A stretch of 17,087 nt of DNA, taken from positions 1 through 17,087 of the forward strand of contig JBEKZI010000042.1 of the NCBI GenBank assembly GCA_049510055.1, given 5' to 3'. The notes under the pieces were generated by a model. It was not told the origin of the DNA. It saw only the letters and a list, made by a program, of their open reading frames with translations, and ran no database searches. Source of the stretch: JALHTV01 sp049510055 (GTDB lineage: Bacteria; Planctomycetota; Phycisphaerae; SM23-33). Position numbers and translations under genes: made by a program. Positions 14,812 to 17,087 of this stretch are shown piece by piece (within the stretch, counting starts at the first letter, position 1; each line of letters begins with the position of its first letter).

Positions 14812-15255
14812 ATGGCAGATACTCGCGATCAGTTAGAGGCCGAAAATTGGGTCCGAAACGAGTGGATGCCGTCGCAGTATGGGCAAAAGTTCAGCAAGAA
14901 AAAAGTACCCTTGACATCAGGTGGAGTCTTTGAATTCGATGCTGTGAGTGATGACGGAACCATTCTTGCAGCAATATCTACAAGTGAGGGAACAACCTCA
15001 TCTGGTAGGCGGGCCTCAGGAAAGGTAAAAAAGATCTATTCAGACATATATTTCTTACTCCTTACCAAAGACAAGCGCCGCATCATTATTTTCACGGAAC
15101 AGAGCATGCACGAGCGGTTTCAGAAAGAAAAAACCAGGGGGCGTGTGGATCACACCATTGAGTTTGTTTGTGCTGAGCTACCCGAAACTCTTATCAACAA
15201 ACTGCGTGTGTCCCGAAAGGTAGCTTCGCAAGAAACAGGGGGCCATGAAAATTGA
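14812..15255 (+). CDS. Small unrecognised protein of the A/T-rich pair
   Basis: A 147-residue soluble protein, no signal or membrane segment. I do not recognise a named family. It starts with a charged helix-like segment (DQLEAENWVRNEWMPSQYG), then GGVFEFDAVSDDGTILAAIST (37-57), a Ser/Gly/Lys-rich loop (EGTTSSGRRASGKVKK), and hydrophobic strands IYFLLL and RIIIFTE. The alternating strand-Asp-strand pattern loosely resembles a PD-(D/E)xK nuclease core with D43 as the first acid, but the expected E-x-K is I-S-T (55-57), so catalysis is doubtful. ATG 14812 has TAAAGGG 7 bases upstream. Its stop is two bases from that of the opposing DUF4238 gene. Codon and base use differ from the neighbours. 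Confidence 0.75.
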   Translation: MADTRDQLEAENWVRNEWMPSQYGQKFSKKKVPLTSGGVFEFDAVSDDGTILAAISTSEGTTSSGRRASGKVKKIYSDIYFLLLTKDKRRIIIFTEQSMHERFQKEKTRGRVDHTIEFVCAELPETLINKLRVSRKVASQETGGHEN

Positions 15256-15257
15256 TG

Positions 15258-16199
15258 CTAGCTTCTTCTCTGCTGTGATACCTTCTGACGACGTTGCTCC
15301 TCATCCATAAATTCTAGCATCTCCTGGAGCACAAGCGGCATATAACGGGGCGATATCATGAACCCCTCAGTATTGATCCATGTCAAACACGTATACAGCC
15401 CGACGGCTCTCTTGTCTTGCAATGGATAATACTGATTTGCTGGCTCATTCATTTCGTCAAGGCATAAAATTCTGGTCGGGCTTATTGGACACATAAGCTT
15501 GGCACCCTTTCCAAGTATCTGAAAAGGCTTCATTTCAAGGTCAATGACGATAAAGGGATTGGTTGAGGTTACGAAGAGCGGCTCATCGATAAATAACATT
15601 GACCATCGTTTCTTCATCAATTCATTTGCTAGCTTGCCAGCGCTCTCCCGAATATTTTTCACGAAGTGATGGTGAAAATCTTGATTAGTCTGCCGTTTGT
15701 ATGCTTCCCATTCAATTTCGGCGAATGGCACTTTACGTTTACCAATGACGATAGCATCAATGGTAGGACTGCCAAATACATCCTTGGGCGATGACTCGAT
15801 AGCATGACAAAGCTCATTGTGAAAATTGCGCATATCAGTCCTACGAGAGGGATTGCGAAGGAAAAGTGTGGCAAGAAAAAGCGCTATCGCCTTTCGTATC
15901 GTAACATCGCCCAGGTCCACGAAGTCAGTAGATATACGTGGCCAAAACCATCTATCGCCAAGTACCGACTCAAGCTTGCTTAGCTCATGCTCCATGGAAT
16001 AGTTGGGGCATCCATCATCGCTGAATAGGGTATATAGATCACGTTCCACTCCCACATTGTGGATGGACGTTGGCATCTCCTCGCCTTCCCGCCGATGCAA
16101 TATCCACACCTTTGGGGATTTGGTGTCTGCAGTCCCAGGAATCGCAAAGTTCCTGAGATAAAACTGCGGTATCCAATGATGTCGCCTTGGCACGGTCAT
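15258..16199 (-). CDS. DUF4238 domain protein
   Basis: The 313-residue product starts MTVPRRHHWIPQFYLRNFA, the hallmark HHxxPQFYLRNF opening of DUF4238 (H7, H8, P11, Q12). Later comes FVTSTNPFIVI (about 208-218), matching the family's 'TS(D)NP' element, and an (M)CPISPTRIL motif. No membrane segment is predicted by eye; helices dominate. DUF4238 proteins have no established biochemical role and are scattered among bacteria, consistent with horizontal spread. Reading right to left, the ATG is the complement of 16197-16199, preceded by AGAGAG-type purines. It converges on the small + strand gene, and the two stops are two bases apart, so they could influence each other through overlapping transcripts. 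Confidence 0.8.
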   Translation of the reverse strand: MTVPRRHHWIPQFYLRNFAIPGTADTKSPKVWILHRREGEEMPTSIHNVGVERDLYTLFSDDGCPNYSMEHELSKLESVLGDRWFWPRISTDFVDLGDVTIRKAIALFLATLFLRNPSRRTDMRNFHNELCHAIESSPKDVFGSPTIDAIVIGKRKVPFAEIEWEAYKRQTNQDFHHHFVKNIRESAGKLANELMKKRWSMLFIDEPLFVTSTNPFIVIDLEMKPFQILGKGAKLMCPISPTRILCLDEMNEPANQYYPLQDKRAVGLYTCLTWINTEGFMISPRYMPLVLQEMLEFMDEEQRRQKVSQQRRS

Positions 16200-16491
16200 C
16201 TCTGCTAACTCTCTACGATTAGCACTTACTGCGATAACAGCGGACGATCTAGTTTCTTTGCTACCCCGCCCGCGCCCTAAGCACGATACCCCTCGGAGAG
16301 GATTGACGTCAACCGCAGAGACTTCCTAGCCAAGTGGCGGTCTGTGACTCCTCCCCCGTCAGATAATTTCTCCGCGCGGGCCAGGATGACTTGACCGCCA
16401 AGGCCCAAGGCCGCACAATCTGCGCCCGACGTTGTCGGCGGACGCCGGCGTCCACGGTGAGGCCGGCGGACGATCACGGAGAATGCGGCGG
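16200..16491. other. Gap between DUF4238 and hss
   Basis: These 292 bases hold no convincing gene. Base composition returns from A/T-rich (to about 16262) to GC-rich. The part next to the DUF4238 start must carry its promoter on the minus strand, but no clear boxes are seen. On the + strand, frame 16302-16385 reads (I)DVNRRDFLAKW... and stops at TGA 16383-16385 without a start codon. A perfect 14-base palindrome lies at 16440-16453. Confidence 0.4.
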
Positions 16492-17087
16492 ATGATTGAG
16501 TTCGGAAATAAGATTCTCTTCGTCGGTTACGGAGCGGTGGCGCAGTGCACACTGCCCATCCTGGCCAAGTGTGTCCAGGTCCCTCCCAAGAACATCACCG
16601 TCATTGATTTTGAAGACCGCGCGGAGATTCTCAAGCCGTGGACCGACCGGGGCGTGACGTTCGTCCGCAATCGGGTCACGAAGGAGAACCTCGGCACGCT
16701 GCTGGGCCAATATCTCTCGGCCGGCGACCTGCTGATCGACCTGGCCTGGAACATCGAGTGCACCGAGATCCTCCAATGGTGCCACGACCGTGGCGTGCTG
16801 TACGTCAACACCTCGGTGGAGCTGTGGGACCCCTACGCCGGCGCCGCCACCCAGCACCCCACCCAGCGAACGCTGTACTGGCGGCACATGCGGATCCGCG
16901 AACTGAAGGCCGGGTGGAAGGAACCAGGACCCACCGCCGTGCTGGAGCACGGCGCCAACCCCGGCCTGATCTCGCACTTCACCAAGCAGGGCCTCATCGA
17001 CATCGGCGAGCATGCCATCGCCGACAAGAAGGTCCAGGGCAAAAAGGCCGAGGAAATTCGGCAACTGATCCTCGACCGCGCCTTCAA
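16492..17087 (+). CDS. hss: Homospermidine synthase, 3' truncated by the window
   Basis: The first 198 codons are visible; the frame is open to the window end. The enzyme makes homospermidine from putrescine (or spermidine plus putrescine) using NAD, in polyamine biosynthesis in the cytoplasm. The N-terminus has a Rossmann fingerprint VGYGAVAQCTLPIL (about 11-24, G-x-G-x-x-x-Q), then NITVIDFEDR and the acidic residues of the NAD site. Family-typical blocks are DLAWNIECTEILQWCHD, YVNTSVELWDPY and HGANPGLISHF with HGANPG at 153-158. ATG 16492 is favoured because GGAG (16478-16481) lies 10 bases upstream. An in-frame ATG at 16483 would add MRR but leaves only one base after GGAG. It restores the GC-rich composition seen before 14750. 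Confidence 0.9.
   Translation, partial: MIEFGNKILFVGYGAVAQCTLPILAKCVQVPPKNITVIDFEDRAEILKPWTDRGVTFVRNRVTKENLGTLLGQYLSAGDLLIDLAWNIECTEILQWCHDRGVLYVNTSVELWDPYAGAATQHPTQRTLYWRHMRIRELKAGWKEPGPTAVLEHGANPGLISHFTKQGLIDIGEHAIADKKVQGKKAEEIRQLILDRAF

Larger units (their letters stand above)
14750..16290. other. A/T-rich accessory segment, probable horizontal acquisition
   Basis: Base use changes abruptly after the DUF4954 stop. By-eye counts give about 40% GC at 15541-15600, 47% at 15121-15180 and 48% at 15841-15900, against about 63% at 16981-17040. Codons such as ATA, TTA, AGA and GAA become common. It holds two convergent genes. No flanking direct repeats, tRNA or recombinase were seen, so the boundaries are approximate. 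Confidence 0.6.

Noticed and set aside
16294..16309. GAGAGGATTGACGT shared with 2834-2847
   Set aside because: A 14-base match between two sites is expected about once by chance in a 17 kb window; the flanks differ.
16303..16312. TTGACGTCAA palindrome as a promoter -35 box or operator
   Set aside because: No acceptable -10 box lies 16-18 bases downstream, and a single 10-base palindrome is not enough evidence.
16440..16453. Perfect palindrome GGACGCCGGCGTCC upstream of hss
   Set aside because: One such 14-base palindrome is expected by chance in a GC-rich window of this size; no second copy was seen, so it is not called an operator.
16277..16552. Minus-strand 91-codon open frame before hss
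   Set aside because: It overlaps the hss start, shows no motif, and is Arg/Ser-rich as expected for a shadow frame.
1..17087. tRNA, rRNA, CRISPR array, insertion sequence or integrase
   Set aside because: None was found on reading both strands; no regular spacer repeats, transposase motifs or cloverleaf-like sequences were seen.

Overview
The window comes from a GC-rich bacterium. A planctomycete, most likely of the Phycisphaerae type, is the best guess. That is inferred from the mix of genes: a meso-DAP peptidoglycan cluster, an accessory Gfo/Idh oxidoreductase beside a uroporphyrinogen-decarboxylase-like protein, a long repeat propeller protein, a DUF4954 protein and a homospermidine synthase. 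No rRNA or marker gene proves it. No tRNA, rRNA, CRISPR array, transposase or integrase was seen, and no gene-free gap exceeds 300 bases.

Region 1 (1-8180, all + strand) is a dcw-type cell wall and division operon. In order it holds a 5'-truncated double-LysM protein, an FtsL-like small membrane protein, a class B penicillin-binding protein (FtsI), MurE, MurF, MraY and FtsW. MurE and MurF make the UDP-MurNAc-pentapeptide, MraY moves it onto undecaprenyl phosphate, FtsW polymerises and FtsI cross-links; FtsL and the LysM protein are likely structural or scaffold partners. murD, which often lies between mraY and ftsW, is absent, and murG, murC, ftsQ, ftsA and ftsZ do not follow. Gaps are short, and murE/murF overlap by ATGA.

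Region 2 (8181-14749, + strand) starts with a candidate promoter and carries a Gfo/Idh/MocA oxidoreductase, a URO-D-superfamily protein that is probably not a heme enzyme, a secreted protein built from about ten 37-39-residue beta-propeller-like repeats, and a large DUF4954 left-handed beta-helix protein. They share a direction, but the A/T-rich pockets and hairpins between them suggest several transcription units.

Region 3 (about 14750-16290) is plainly richer in A+T than its surroundings (40-48% GC in 60-base lines counted by eye, against about 63% at 16981-17040). It holds a small unrecognised protein and a DUF4238 protein in tail-to-tail orientation, two bases apart. It looks like a horizontally acquired accessory pair and is the best candidate for undescribed biology here, although the sequence gives no direct functional proof.

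Region 4 (16492-end, + strand) is the first 198 codons of a homospermidine synthase, a polyamine biosynthesis enzyme.

Most of the window is well-conserved housekeeping. The less ordinary signals are the A/T-rich pair, a chain of tiny overlapping reading frames before ftsI, a palindromic repeat that has become the C-terminal tail of MurE, and a sharp change of repeat period in the propeller protein.
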